Shown here piece after piece: positions 32,119 through 43,664 of a stretch of DNA of 64,000 nucleotides (positions are counted from its first letter, which is position 1; the number at the start of each line of letters is the position of its first letter). This stretch comes from Adiantum capillus-veneris (Eukaryota > Streptophyta > Polypodiopsida > Polypodiales > Pteridaceae): contig CM043958.1 in the NCBI GenBank assembly GCA_014529385.2, positions 126,744,817 through 126,808,816 on the forward strand, in the 5' to 3' direction. The notes below the pieces were generated by a model, which was given only the letters and a program-made list of their open reading frames with translations, did no database searches and was not told the origin of the DNA. The position numbers and the translations under genes are program-made.

Positions 32119-33010
32119 TGTGGGACGGGTGTCTAACCTCACTCCTATCTTATTGCAGATTTAGTGAGAACCACGATTAAATTGTCTATCCATGGGACGA
32201 AGCTGACTTGACTAGTGCATAGAGGCTACAAGAGGTTGTCAATCTCTTGGAAAACAACAAACAACTCGCATCTAACTCAAGCTATACTCAAGTGACTAAA
32301 ATCACCAAAAGCCAATCGCTCGGCAAACAAATCACATCTGTTACAGCATCAAATGACATCCAAACATAACGGAACTTCTAGGACATGTTTATAAGACCTA
32401 AGCACACATGCTTATGGTCTCAAAGCCCACTTTAGGTCAAGTGCCAAAATCACAATTATTAACAGTAGTGGATTTTTGACCTAGTCGTTTTCGATCCAGA
32501 ATGCACCTAAATGCTCAACAATGCTACCCCAATACCTCACCTATGCTTAGTTTTTTATTTTGAAGTGTAAATTCCTACTTACGATAAAATTAGGCCACTG
32601 GTCGGCGACGCCAAAAGCTACGAAATACCGTGATCTGTTTACGTCAATGCATAGAGCTCTTACTTGCGGTTTGAATGCAACAAACACGACTGCAATGTGA
32701 CAACCGGGGAGGGAGTAGGAAGAGTAAGAAGGAGAGAAGTGAGCACCGTTAGTTCACGCTATATATTTCATTATCCAAAAATAATAACTTACAAAAATTG
32801 TCTTTTATAGCTTAGCCAAGGTTTTTGGTGGTCAAAACTAATAATTTGGGAGCTCTAACTAAAGATAGGTAATGATAGGTTGATACAATCTGGAAGCTTG
32901 TAGCCCCGGCTCATCTATTACAAAGTTTATCCGAAAAATAGGAGTCACAATATTCTCGATTTATAAAAAATAATAAGTGTTTTTAGAATGAGAGCTCCAA
33001 AAATGGTATC
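32119..33010 (-). repeat. 5' LTR of G2 (right end uncertain)
   Basis: It starts TGTGGGACGGG next to the primer site. The first 117 bp recur at 8388-8502. A TATA-like CTATATATTT (plus strand, about 32759) fits a minus-strand promoter. AATCACAATTATTAAC at 32448-32463 is a degenerate copy of the leader palindrome. The 3' LTR was lost with the copia insertion, so the boundary near 33010 is only the point where copia coding begins. Confidence 0.7.
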
Positions 33011-33019
33011 CGAGTTAGC

Positions 33020-34990
33020 TTGCTGCTGCTAACAAAAGGTTGTTTCATATGCAAAACTTTGTATGCATGTTTTGGGCATTTAAATTTTTCCAATTTTTTG
33101 CGTTTGCAAAAATCTGATATGGTTGCTTCTTTGCCACCTCCTGAAGTATCTGCTAAGAATGTTTGTGAAGTTTGGATTTTGGGTAAGCTGGAGCGTTCAA
33201 AGTTTCCAAAGGATGGTTCAGTAAGGGCTACATGCAGATTGGAACTTGTACATAGTGATGTTTGTGGGCCTCTTAGGCAATCACCTATACTTTGTGGATT
33301 TCATTGATGACTACTCCAGGCATGCATGGGTTATCCGCTTAAATCTAAGTCCGAAGTGTTCATGTGCTTCAAGAAATTTTTGGCTATGGTTGAAAATGTC
33401 TCTAAATATACTATGGGAACCCTTCGTTTAGATAAAGGAGGGGAGTATATGTCTTATGAGTTTGATGCATTTCTAGCAACGTACAGTGCCGTAACACCTT
33501 AGCAAAATGGTGTTGTTGAAAGAAAAAGCAAGTAGCTTACGAAGATGGCACAATGTATGGTCAAGAGTGAAGCTTTGCTACATTTGTTTTGGCTTCAAGC
33601 TATCATGTGTGCTACTTATATACTTAACTATTGTCCTACAATAACTTTGCAGTATATGACCCCTTATGAAGCATGGCATGATAAGAAACCATCTATTTAT
33701 CACATGCGCATTTTTGGTGTTTAGCTTATTCTTTGATTCCACAAATGCAACACACAAAAAATGGATGATAAGGTTGTTAAATACATTTTTGTTGGTTACA
33801 GTACTGAAAGAAAAGCTTATAGGTTATACCATCCGAAATGAAACGTATCTTGGTTTGATGAGATGTTTTTTTTGTGGAAGATTCTATTCAGCCTTTGTTG
33901 ATGTACAAGAGAAAGTAATGTAAGCTCACATACATTTATCACACATCGTTTCCTCTTTTTAATGGTGGAAACTTGGATGTAAATTACAATGAGGCAAATG
34001 TACATCCTATGGGGGTTTCTGAAAATGCTACGGATTAGCCTATTACAAATGTAGATGTACATGATGTACTTGATGTGGAAAGAGCTAAGAATGAGCAAGC
34101 TAGAGGTATGCCAAAATGGTTGGTTCATACTTTGTGTGACAGTAAACTGAATGCACCTATGTCTAGTCATACTCGTTCAGTTTCTCGCCATGCATCTTAT
34201 GTGTCAGATTGTTATGCTTTGATTGTTTCTAGTTTATGTGATATGGAGGAACCTCTTTCTTTTGATGAAGCACATAATTCAAAAAACTGGATAGCTGCTA
34301 TGCAAAAGAAATATGATGCACTTATAGAAAATGACATATGAAATTTATGTCATTTGCCTCCTGGAAAAATGGTCATTGATACAAAGTGGGTTTACAAGTT
34401 TAAACGTAAGCCGGATGGTGAGATTGATCGCTCCAAGGCTTGACTTGTTGCAAAAGGTTATGCACAACAGAAAGGCATAGATTATGAAGAGACTTTTTCT
34501 CCCACTTGTTGTATGACTACTACTTGTTTTCTATGTGCATTGGCAGCTCATTTTTTATGAGATGTACATCAATCAAACATTGTTACTACTTTCTTGAATG
34601 GTGATATATTTGAGGATTTATGTAACACAGCCTCGCAGTTTTGTCATAAAAGGACAAGAAGATAAAGTGTGAAAATGTAAGAAAGCTTTGTATGGGTTGA
34701 AGTAGTCTCCTCATGCTTGGTATGAGAAAGATGACACTCATTTGGTTGAATGAGGCTTTTTTAACAGTCCTATAAAAAGCACTTTGGATGTAAAGCGTGA
34801 GGGAAATGTATTTCCAATCGTCGTTCTATAAGTAGGTGATTTGCTGATTACTCGTCCGAATGAGACACACATTGTTGAATCCAAGGCTGATTTAAATGCT
34901 ACTTTCAAAATGAAAGACTTGGGGTTGTTGCATCATTATTTACGCATACAGTGTAAGCAATCTGATGATGGTATTGCCTTGCGTTAAACA
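33020..34990 (+). pseudogene. Host copia element, 5' part: integrase and RT (interrupted)
   Basis: Degenerate coding starts with a pre-integrase segment (LYACFGHLNFSNF) and continues through integrase (DDYSRHAWV, then TP..NGVVERK) to RT ([36 protein letters not shown]). Many stops and small indels are present. Gag and the 5' LTR are missing. Coding is interrupted at 34990 inside RT by the nested copia and resumes without loss at 39278. Confidence 0.85.
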
Positions 34991-35217
34991 TGTTACCATA
35001 TACATGTGGTAGTGATGTGTGTGAACACACTTAGGACCGTCGGGGCATTTTTCCCTCACTAGGAGGTTTTCCCCCCGTGCATTGTATATACGCCCATCAC
35101 TCTAGGGCTATCTTATCTTTCCATTTCACACTAATTAATACACTCTTTGTTGTGTGCCTTGAGCTTCCTTCGTCTTCTCCAAGCTATGTGTGTTTTTCTA
35201 CAACCATAATTCCAACA
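34991..35217 (+). repeat. 5' LTR of nested copia C3 (227 bp)
   Basis: TGTTACCATATACATGTGG...AATTCCAACA, followed by the tRNA-Met primer site. It is preceded by AAACA (34986-34990); the 3' LTR is followed by GAACA, a 5-bp target duplication with one change. TATA-like TTGTATATACG is near 35082. Confidence 0.9.
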
Positions 35218-35219
35218 AT

Positions 35220-35231
35220 TGGTATCAGAGC
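35220..35231 (+). promoter_or_regulatory. Primer-binding site, tRNA-Met, of C3
   Basis: TGGTATCAGAGC begins two bases after the LTR. Confidence 0.93.
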
Positions 35232-35515
35232 AAGTTGCATCCTCCCAAGGTTAGTCGCCAGCAGATCCAACACACGCTTTCTTTATTTCTCCAATTTTTA
35301 CTTAGATTTCTGATTCGGGCTCATTTTGGCCTCCATTTCCACAACAGGCAGTACTACGCAGGCTATTTTGTGATTTTGTGCAAAATTTTTGTCACTGCCA
35401 TTTCTTGCATAACAGGTCCCGTATAGCCTTCTACGGTTTTTGCTTATAGCACGTGTTGTTCCCACTCTATTTCTCCTCTTTTCGAGCATTTTTCACATCA
35501 GGTGCAGCATTCGCC

Positions 35516-36464
35516 ATGGTTGACAACAACACAGATGTGTTCAAGATGTTTGCTGCTTAAGATAGATTGGATGGGACAATTACCCTATGTGGGCTTATAT
35601 GATGCAACAAAGGGAGTTTGGAACATTGTGCAGGGCATTGATGTACATCCTGGTTCTGAGGATACATGAGATGTTGAGGATGTTGCAAGTCTTGCTGCAA
35701 GGATTGCTACTGTTAGAGTTGTTTTGCCTACGGCTGAGCAAGCTCATTTGGATGTAAAAGATCCGTAGGATCATGCATTGATTGTGTTTTCTATGAAACA
35801 CACTATTACCCCCCACATTCGTTCAACAAAATCTGCAAAAAAAGATTGGAATATTTTGGCTGGTCTTTATGCAAGTCGCAATGACGGAAAAATTGCATTG
35901 CTGCATAAAGAGCTGGAGTCAAGGATTATACATGAGGAAGATGATATGGACTCTTTCCTTGCTGGTGTCAAGGATATCAATGAGCAACTTATTTCTGTAG
36001 GTGAAGTCATTTCTGACAGTTCCCTTGTGCAGACTATTCTTGATGCCTTGCCAGATTCTTAGGAGACTTTTGCTAGTACTTGGAGACTTATGACCCAAGG
36101 AAATCCTGCAGTTGTCAAGTTTGATGCATTATGCACATTGCTATTGCAAGAGTCACTTTCTAGAAAAAACAGGACTAGACAGCGTGCAGTTGAACATGCC
36201 TTTATTGCTGCTCAAACAAAAGGTGGTAACAGCAATGTAGCCACTTCTCATGGTTCTTCTGCGAATGGTAAATCACATGTCTCTAATCCTTTTGCTGAAA
36301 GCAATTCGTTTGGGAATTCTTGTGATAAGGGAAAAACGATGCATTGCCATTATTGTAAAGCTAATGGTCACTTGATGAAGCAGTGTCCTAAGTTGAAGTC
36401 AAAAAAGGCTAAGAAGAAAGAGACCGGTTCCACTACAAATGCTGGCTCGACACTACAAATGTAG
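35516..36464 (+). pseudogene. C3 copia gag
   Basis: ATG at 35516. The UBN2-type gag body is recognisable (KSAKKDWNILAGLYASRND, LHKELESRIIHEEDDMDSFL, then VQTILDALPDS). A CX2CX4HX4C zinc knuckle (CHYCKANGHLMKQC) and a Lys-rich tail follow. Stops at 35558, 35668, 35767 and 36060 break the frame. Gag would form the virus-like particle of an active element. Confidence 0.88.
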
Positions 36465-36879
36465 CTATTGTTGAGTCTTTTGTGAAAGGAGACTGTGATG
36501 TTGGTATACTTGCAATGCCCACCGCTCTCAGTTTTGCCACCACAATATATGATGCACAATTTGTAAGGCCCCTATATAAGGAGAATCCAATGGTGCACAT
36601 ATATTTGGTGGATTCTAGCTTTACATGCTGATAAGATGTCTATAGGATTGTTAGTCCCTTGTATTCCTACTTTCTCTAGTTGTCTAAATCGCCAACTAAG
36701 CTCTACCTTGAGAGCGCATGGGTGGATGACTCCATCACTTTGTAATAGTATGCTAATCTAAAGTTTTTGATTTTTCACTAATCTACTTTACATCGTATCT
36801 CTCTCTACTCTCCTTGCTACTAGATCCTTATTGTATTCCGCATTTCTTACATGTGATACTGATGTTGTTGTGATATTTC
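36465..36879 (+). other. C3 gag-protease region, unrecognised
   Basis: No ORF. The phrase TATACTTGCAATGCCCACC near 36500 and following bases recur in the intronic relic at 46075, showing both derive from related copia copies. Confidence 0.5.
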
Positions 36880-38976
36880 GATAGTGGTGCTACAAAGCAC
36901 ATAACCTCACATTATGATTTGCACCAATGTACAGTGCCTTATACGCCTCAACAAAATGGTGTTGCTGAGAGAAAAAACATGTCGCTTACGAAAATGGCAC
37001 GATGTATGGTCAAAAGTTAATCTTTTCCACATTCGTTTTGGCTTGAGGCCATCATATGTGCCACTTATGTATTGAACAAGTGTCCTACAAAAGCTTTGCA
37101 GTCTATGACTCTATATAAAGCATGACATGATAGAAAGCCTTCTATTGAGCACATGCGTGTTTTTGGTTGTTTGGCATATGCTTTGGTGCCACAAACGCAT
37201 CGCAAGAAATTGGATGATAAGGGTGTCAACTGTATTTTTGTTGGTTATAGTGATGAAAGAAAAGTTTACAGGTTGTATCATCCACAAACAAAGCGTATCT
37301 TGGTCTCACGGGATGTTGTGTTTGTGGAAGATTCTGTTCAGCCCTTGTTGTCATGTACTAGAGACAATAATGTAAGCTCACATGACATTTATGACACTTT
37401 GTTGCCTCTTTTCAGTGGTGGAAGTTCGAATGTAAATTCCAATGAGACAAATGTACAGCCTATGGGGGTTTCTAAGAATGTTACATATCAGCCTATCACT
37501 AATGCAGATGTACATGGTGTACTTGATGAGGAAAGGGCTGAGAATGAGCAGGCTAGAGGTATGCCTAAATGGCTGGTGCATACTTTGCATGACAGTAAAT
37601 TGGATGTACCTTTGTTTAGTCATACTCCTTCAGGTTCTTGCCATGTATCTTATGCATCAGATTGTTATGCTTTGATTGTGTCTAGCTTACATGATGTTGA
37701 AGAACCTCTATCTTTTGATGAAGCTCATTTTGGTTGGGATGTACATCACTCAGACATTGTTACTGCTTTCTTAAATGGTGACGTATTTGAGGAAGTTTAT
37801 GTAACACAACCTCGCGGTTTTGTCAAGAAAGGACAAAGAGGATAAAATGTGCAAATGTAAGAAAGCTTTGTATGGGTTGAAACAATCTCCTCATGCTTGG
37901 TATGAAAAGGCTGACACTCATTCGGTCAAACGAGGCTTTTGTAACAGTCCAACAAAAAGCACATTGTATGTAAAGCGTGAGGGTGATGTACTTCTCATTG
38001 TGGTTCTCTATGTAGATGATCACTGGACCAAATGAGAGACATATTGTTGAATTTAAGGCTGATTTGAATGCTATTTTCAAGATGAAAGATTTGGAGCTGT
38101 TGTCATTACTTGGGTATACATTTTAAGCAGTGTGATGGTGGTATTTCCTTGTGCCAGGAAAGTTATATAGCGACATTGCTATGTAAGTTTGACTTGAGGA
38201 TTGCAAACCTATTGCCACTCCCATGGAAACAGGCTTGAGATTGAGTCTTCATGATATTGGTGATCATGCCGATGTCACTCTTTACCAAATTGTTGTTGGC
38301 TGCCTCATTTATGTATGCAACACAAGGCCTCATTATTGTTGGTTGCCTCATTTATATATGCAACACAAGGCCGGATATTCAATTTGTTGTCTCACATGTC
38401 AGCAGATTCATGCATAGCCTAGGGTCTAAGCATTGGTAGGCTGTCAAGAGGATTTTTTGCTACTTGAGTGGCACTTTACATCTTGGCTTGTTTTATCCCA
38501 AGGGGGGATTATTGCCGCCAGATTTACATGCTTTTTCGGACTCATATTGGGCTGGTTGTTTTGATATACAAGTGTCCATAAGTGGTTTTTGTTTCATGCT
38601 TGGCAGCTCATGCATATCAGGGTTGAGCAAGAAGCAACCTACTGTGGCCACTTCCAGTTGTGAAACTGAGTACAGCGTAGTCTTCACAGCTACAATTGAG
38701 TGTGTATGGCTCAGATGCCTTATGGCTGATTTGAGTGTTGGACATGACATAGCCAACACTATCTACACGGACAGTCAGAGCGCATTGGCATGTGCGAGGA
38801 ACCCAGTTTTTCATGCTCGCACAAAGCACATAGAGAGGCTCTCACCAGAAAGATCATCTTGGCTTATGTGCCAACGCAGGACAACCTTGCATAGCTTTTC
38901 ACAAAGGCATTGTCTCGTGAGAAGTTCGAAGCTTTTCACAAAGCTTTGGGCTTACTCCCATTTTTGGACTGATCAT
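36880..38976 (+). pseudogene. C3 copia pol with two internal deletions
   Basis: A protease motif ([15 protein letters not shown]) passes directly into mid-integrase ([17 protein letters not shown]), so the pre-integrase and integrase N-terminus are deleted. The integrase C-terminus (37153-37720) is well kept. It then jumps from SFDEAH to FGWDVHHSDIVTAFLNGD, losing the RT N-terminus. RT (VLYVDD) and RNase H (38464-38960) follow with frameshifts. The remaining parts match C5 and C6 closely. Confidence 0.87.
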
Positions 38977-39048
38977 GTCCTTAGGGCATGGCACTTCCTA
39001 TACTCTATGTGCCAGCTCTCGTTCACCGCATCCCTCCCCGGGGGGATT

Positions 39049-39272
39049 TGTTACCATATACATGTGGTAGTGATGTGTGTGAACACACTAAGGACCGCCG
39101 GGGCATTTTTTCCCTCGCTAGGAGGTTTTTTCCCTCATGCATTGTATATATGCCCATCACTCTAGGCTATCTTATCTTTCCATTGCACACTAAGTAATAC
39201 ACTCTCTGTTGTGTGCCCTTCCTTCGTGAGTCTCCGAGCTGTGTGTGTTTTCCTATAATCCTAATTCCAAAT
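39049..39272 (+). repeat. 3' LTR of C3
   Basis: It starts TGTTACCATATACATGTGG after the polypurine tract CGGGGGGATT and ends near CCAAAT. GAACA (39273-39277) follows as target duplication, then the host copia RT continues. Confidence 0.88.
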
Positions 39273-39277
39273 GAACA

Positions 39278-40042
39278 AACTACATAAAGACATTACTATG
39301 TAAGTTTGTACTTGAGGACTGCAAACCTTTTGCTATTCCCATGGAACCAGGTTTGAAATTGAGTCTTCATGATGCTGGTCATCTTGCCAATGTCACTCTT
39401 TATCAGAATTTGTTGGATGCCTTATTTATGTATGCAATACGAGACCTGAAATTCTGTTTGCAGTCTCATACGTCAACAGATTTATGCATAGACTAGGGTC
39501 TAAGCATTGGAAGGATGTCAAGAGGATTTTTTGCTACTTAAGTGGCCTTTACATCTTGGCTTGGTTTATCCCAAGGGGGGTTTATTTCCGCCATACTTAC
39601 ATTCATTTTCGGACTCAGCTTGGGCTAGTTGTTATGACATGCGAGTGTCCACAAGTGGTTTTTGTTTCATGCTCGATATTTCATGCATATCATGGTTGAG
39701 CAAGAAGCAACATGCTATGGCCACTTTCAGTTGTGAGACTGAATACAAGGCAGTCTTCATAGCTACGGTTTAGTGTGTATGGTTCAACCGATGGCTTATG
39801 GCTGATTTGGGTGTTGGATAGGACACTACCAACGTCATCTACACTGACAATCAGAGCGCATTGGCAATTGCGAGGAACCCAGTTTTTCATGCTCACACAA
39901 AGCACATTGAGGTGCATTATCACTATGTCAAGGAGAGATTCTCAGAACTCCCCTTTGTGGATTCATCATGTTCTCAGGACATGGCACTTCCCTATACACT
40001 ATGTGCAACCGCTCATTCACCATATCACCCTCGGGGGGGATT
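39278..40042 (+). pseudogene. Host copia element, 3' part: RT end and RNase H
   Basis: Coding continues from 34990: YIKTLLCKFVLEDCKPFAIP, then SWLSKKQHAMATFSCETEYK and ALAIARNPVFHAHTKHIEVH of RNase H, with frameshifts. It ends in a polypurine tract (GGGGGGGATT) before its own 3' LTR. Confidence 0.88.
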
Positions 40043-40268
40043 CGTTACCATATATTAGGTAGTGATGTGTGTGAACACACTTATAACTGCCGATGCATTT
40101 TTTCCCTTAGTAGGAGGTTTTTTCTCCCATGCATTGTATATACGCCCATCATTCTAGGGCTAACTTATCCTTCCATTGTACACTACACAATATACTCTCT
40201 GTTGTGTGTCTAGAGCTTCTTTATCTTCTCCAAGCTATGTGTGTTTTCCTACAACCCGGTTTCCAATA
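40043..40268 (+). repeat. 3' LTR of the host copia element
   Basis: CGTTACCATATATTAGG (first base T changed to C) to TTTCCAATA, the same family as the C3 LTRs but more diverged, in line with the host being older than the nested copy. Confidence 0.85.
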
Positions 40269-40272
40269 GTAC

Positions 40273-40274
<2 letters not shown>

Positions 40275-40319
<45 letters not shown>
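40275..40319. repeat. (CT)n microsatellite next to a copia LTR
   Basis: CT run directly after the LTR end, followed by a GC-rich stretch (CGCCCGCCCCGCCCC). Confidence 0.95.
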
Positions 40320-40321
<2 letters not shown>

Positions 40322-41863
40322 GCCCGCCCCGCCCCAAGAGGGTGTTGCCTGTGGGAAATAGGTTGAGGAGATGGGGCAAGGCAAAGTGTGGGGTAGTTGA
40401 CCCTATGATATGGAAGGGCATGCATGAGAGTAGCTAACGGAGATTGTCGGGGATGAGAGGGAGTTGAACAACAGAAAAACATGGCATGGTCACCTGCGGG
40501 TACATTAGTGCAAGTAGGGCTCAAGACAACGAGGGCTCTGGTTAACTATTGGCTAGCTTGCATACGTGGCAAAAGACCTCCTTGCCACCGTGGCTTCAAC
40601 CTCCACGCTGGCAACATACTCAAGTGAGCCGCCGACGAACTCTCATGGCTTGTGATGACGAGCACACCAAGTCCGCTCCTACTCTTGCATTCAAGGTGTT
40701 GTGTGTGTGTGTGTGTGTGTGTGTGTGGTATGTGCAAGGCTGATTGTTGACATTTTCCATGCTACTTGTCGTGGGCTTGGCGTGACAAAGGTGAGCTAGG
40801 CTACAAGGTGGAATGCACATAAAGCAACAAAGTTCATTAATACTCTTAGTGACATGAATATTGAATCCGCAAAGTTTGTTAATACGATTTGGTAATACTA
40901 TAATTGAGAAGATTGGTCTTTAATTAATCTAACCAGTTTAGATTGGTCTTAAATTGATCTAACCAGTTTAGGGATGGTCCATGGACTGTGCCTATGTGGT
41001 TGGTCGGGTTGTGGGCTCTTGTAGACATTAGTGCACAAGTCCATATGCACATGCACACACACGCACGCGCACGTGCACACACACACATCCCCACCCCCAC
41101 ACACAATTCACACAAATCAAACAAAAACTTACAATGCATGTTTGTTTCAGTAGCATACAAATCGTTTTGTCGGATATTGTCAGGCGGCCAATATGTCTCG
41201 CTACCCTTGGTGTGGTTCCATAGGCTAGGCTTTCATGGTAGGTTCCTACAATATCCCCATCAACTTGTGTACATCACCCGCTTTTGGAAGCCATGACCAA
41301 CCAATTTATCTTCGCACCCTTAGGCATTCTACTCACCGTAAAGCTAAAAAGAGCAAAAACAATGTCGCCCCTTCTATTTCTATCCCAAGGAATTTGATGA
41401 GGTTGAGGGTGAAGATGAACGAAGGCATTGCTATCTCTTGCATCCCATTTTGTTTTTTAGCCCACTTTTGTCTGCAATCTTGGTTGTATCACTTGAACCT
41501 TTTCACAACTAACTCACATCTCTTAGGCCTCCTTAGACTCCCTCTCCAAGTCTCTCTGACACACACACACACCAACTCACACATCAATGCAATATTTAGG
41601 GTATCCCTGTCTTCTCTCCCTCCCTCCCTCCCTCCCTCTCTCTCTATTTACATCCCTCTTTCTAAATCTCATCTTAATGGAATATTTAGGGTGTCTCTCT
41701 CTTCTCACATTATCTTAGGCTAATCCACGGGTCTTTCTTAGGCCTCCTTAGACTCCCTCTCAGAGTCTCTCTCATACACTAACTCAAGCTAACCCACCTC
41801 TCATTGCAACATTTAGTGTCCCTGTCTCTACTCACATTCACACCCACTCAATGCAACATCTAG

Positions 41864-41920
<57 letters not shown>

Positions 41921-43183
41921 AAGACTATTAACATGAGTTGAAAGAATCTGAAATTTAATCAAAGTAAGAGAATAACAATGTTATTGATGAGTACTTAGGT
42001 ATCTACATCCAGCAACTAGGTGCCCCTCTCTTCTTTCTCTGAATGATCATCTGGCTTTTGTTGCATGGAACGTCTCCTTTTCCCCAAAGATGATGTGAAT
42101 GGGTTGACTATCACTTCTTTGATGCTCTCATTCTCCCAACCCTCTTCTCTATAAAAGGTTGTGCTCTCTTCAAATTATTACCAGAAGCATCTTCCGTGGC
42201 AATAAAACCTGGAGTTTGCTAACAAAATTCCTCTTTTCATGCCTGCATTTAGCTGTTTGATGCCTTTCTTTGCTGGTGGGGAGGAGGGTTTTGCGACCAC
42301 CCCACTATAGTAAGCTCTTCCTTGTATTCAAATAGATAGTGAATTGAAACCATTTAGTTGAGTAAAAAATAACCATAAATCATACTATGGTAAGCTTTTC
42401 ATCTTAATCTAGAAGTCGAATTAAAAGCATTATGTCGAACTATAAAGCATGACAGAGAGGAAAGTGGACAGAGCACTCATTGTGAGAAAGGCATGATAGA
42501 GAGGAAAATGGATAGAGAGCGCTCATGCGAATTGGAGTTCAACGAGAGAGGGCATCCACACCACCGATTTTAATGAAAGTTGACCTTTTAATGAAATCTT
42601 TTTTCATCTTTTTTTTCCTCTGTCAGGCCTTTCCACAATAGCATGTGGTGCATCAATTAGGTGGCCATGGTGATGCCTATGCATGGCTCTTGCCCGATGG
42701 TGCGCAGCCCTTGCCCGATCATGTAACATGGCTAATATTTGGAAAGGATAGGCACCTGCCCCTGTGGGCCCTCTGGTGTGTCCAAAAAAAAAGAGAGTGA
42801 GTTGTAGCTCAGACAGTTTATATATGGTCTCTTGGACAGAGTGGTGGAATGTAAAGTGAAGAAATTTCCGAAAGACAAAAATTGACTCGGATCAATGCCT
42901 CCATTTGCGACATGATCCAAGGCATGTGACCTCAACCATGTCATCCCAAGGGCCTTGGAATGTGCACCACAGTCTCTGCTCATCTACTGCACGAGACGAG
43001 ATCTCACGCTAGTATTATTGGTACAAGAAGAGTCTTTGAGATTTGACAAAGTAAGACGCTCTATACAGGAGACCAAGAGTTATACAAGAAGAAAAAGTGA
43101 TGCTGAACTTATGGTGTACCTATGGACTCCATATCGATCATGCAAGGATTCATCCCTTGTGGTTGTGGATTTTTCGCTTCCTG
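40320..43183. other. Intergenic spacer with microsatellites, no supported gene
   Basis: Contains (GT)n at 40699-40728, CA/CG repeats at 41051-41106, a CCCT run near 41618 and (CT)n(CA)n at 41863-41920. A degenerate ~215-bp duplication is visible: GGCCTCCTTAGACTCCCTCTC begins near 41526 and again near 41739, each followed by an AATATTTAG or ACATTTAG phrase. I found no ORF with recognisable homology. Confidence 0.6.
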
Positions 43184-43387
43184 ATATCATCTTTTGAAGG
43201 TAGGATAGAAGCCTACCATGGTGGTGATTGCTGATGGAGAATTAGGGTTCCATTCCGGAGAGGGAGCTTGAGAAACAACCACTCCATATCATCTTTTGAA
43301 GGTAGGATAGAAGCCTACCATGGTGGTGATTGCAGATGGAGAATTAGGGTTCCATTCCGGAGAGGGAGCCTGAGAAACAACCACTCC
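43184..43387. repeat. Tandem duplication, 2 x 102 bp
   Basis: 43184-43285 and 43286-43387 differ at only two positions (CTGATGG/CAGATGG and GAGCTTG/GAGCCTG). It lies about 280 bp beyond the stop codon of the U-box gene, possibly in its 3' transcribed region. Confidence 0.93.
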
Positions 43388-43664
43388 TGCATTTATGGTT
43401 TAAAAAAAGTGACACTCCATAAGTTCAATTATGGTGCACTTCTAATGAACTTATGCTGCATGCCGCAACTAATTGAGGGGAAATGAATGCTCTCACTAAT
43501 CAAAGCCCAACTGCAGGCAGCCTTGCTGTAAAGCAAATTGCTGAAAGCTCGACGTAGAGGCAGCCCAACCTGACAGTAATATGAAGTTGTCATAGCTTTT
43601 TGCAAATCAATTCATATATTACCGCAGAGAACCACATTGTTTAGTCGCTGCACTCGCCCTCATG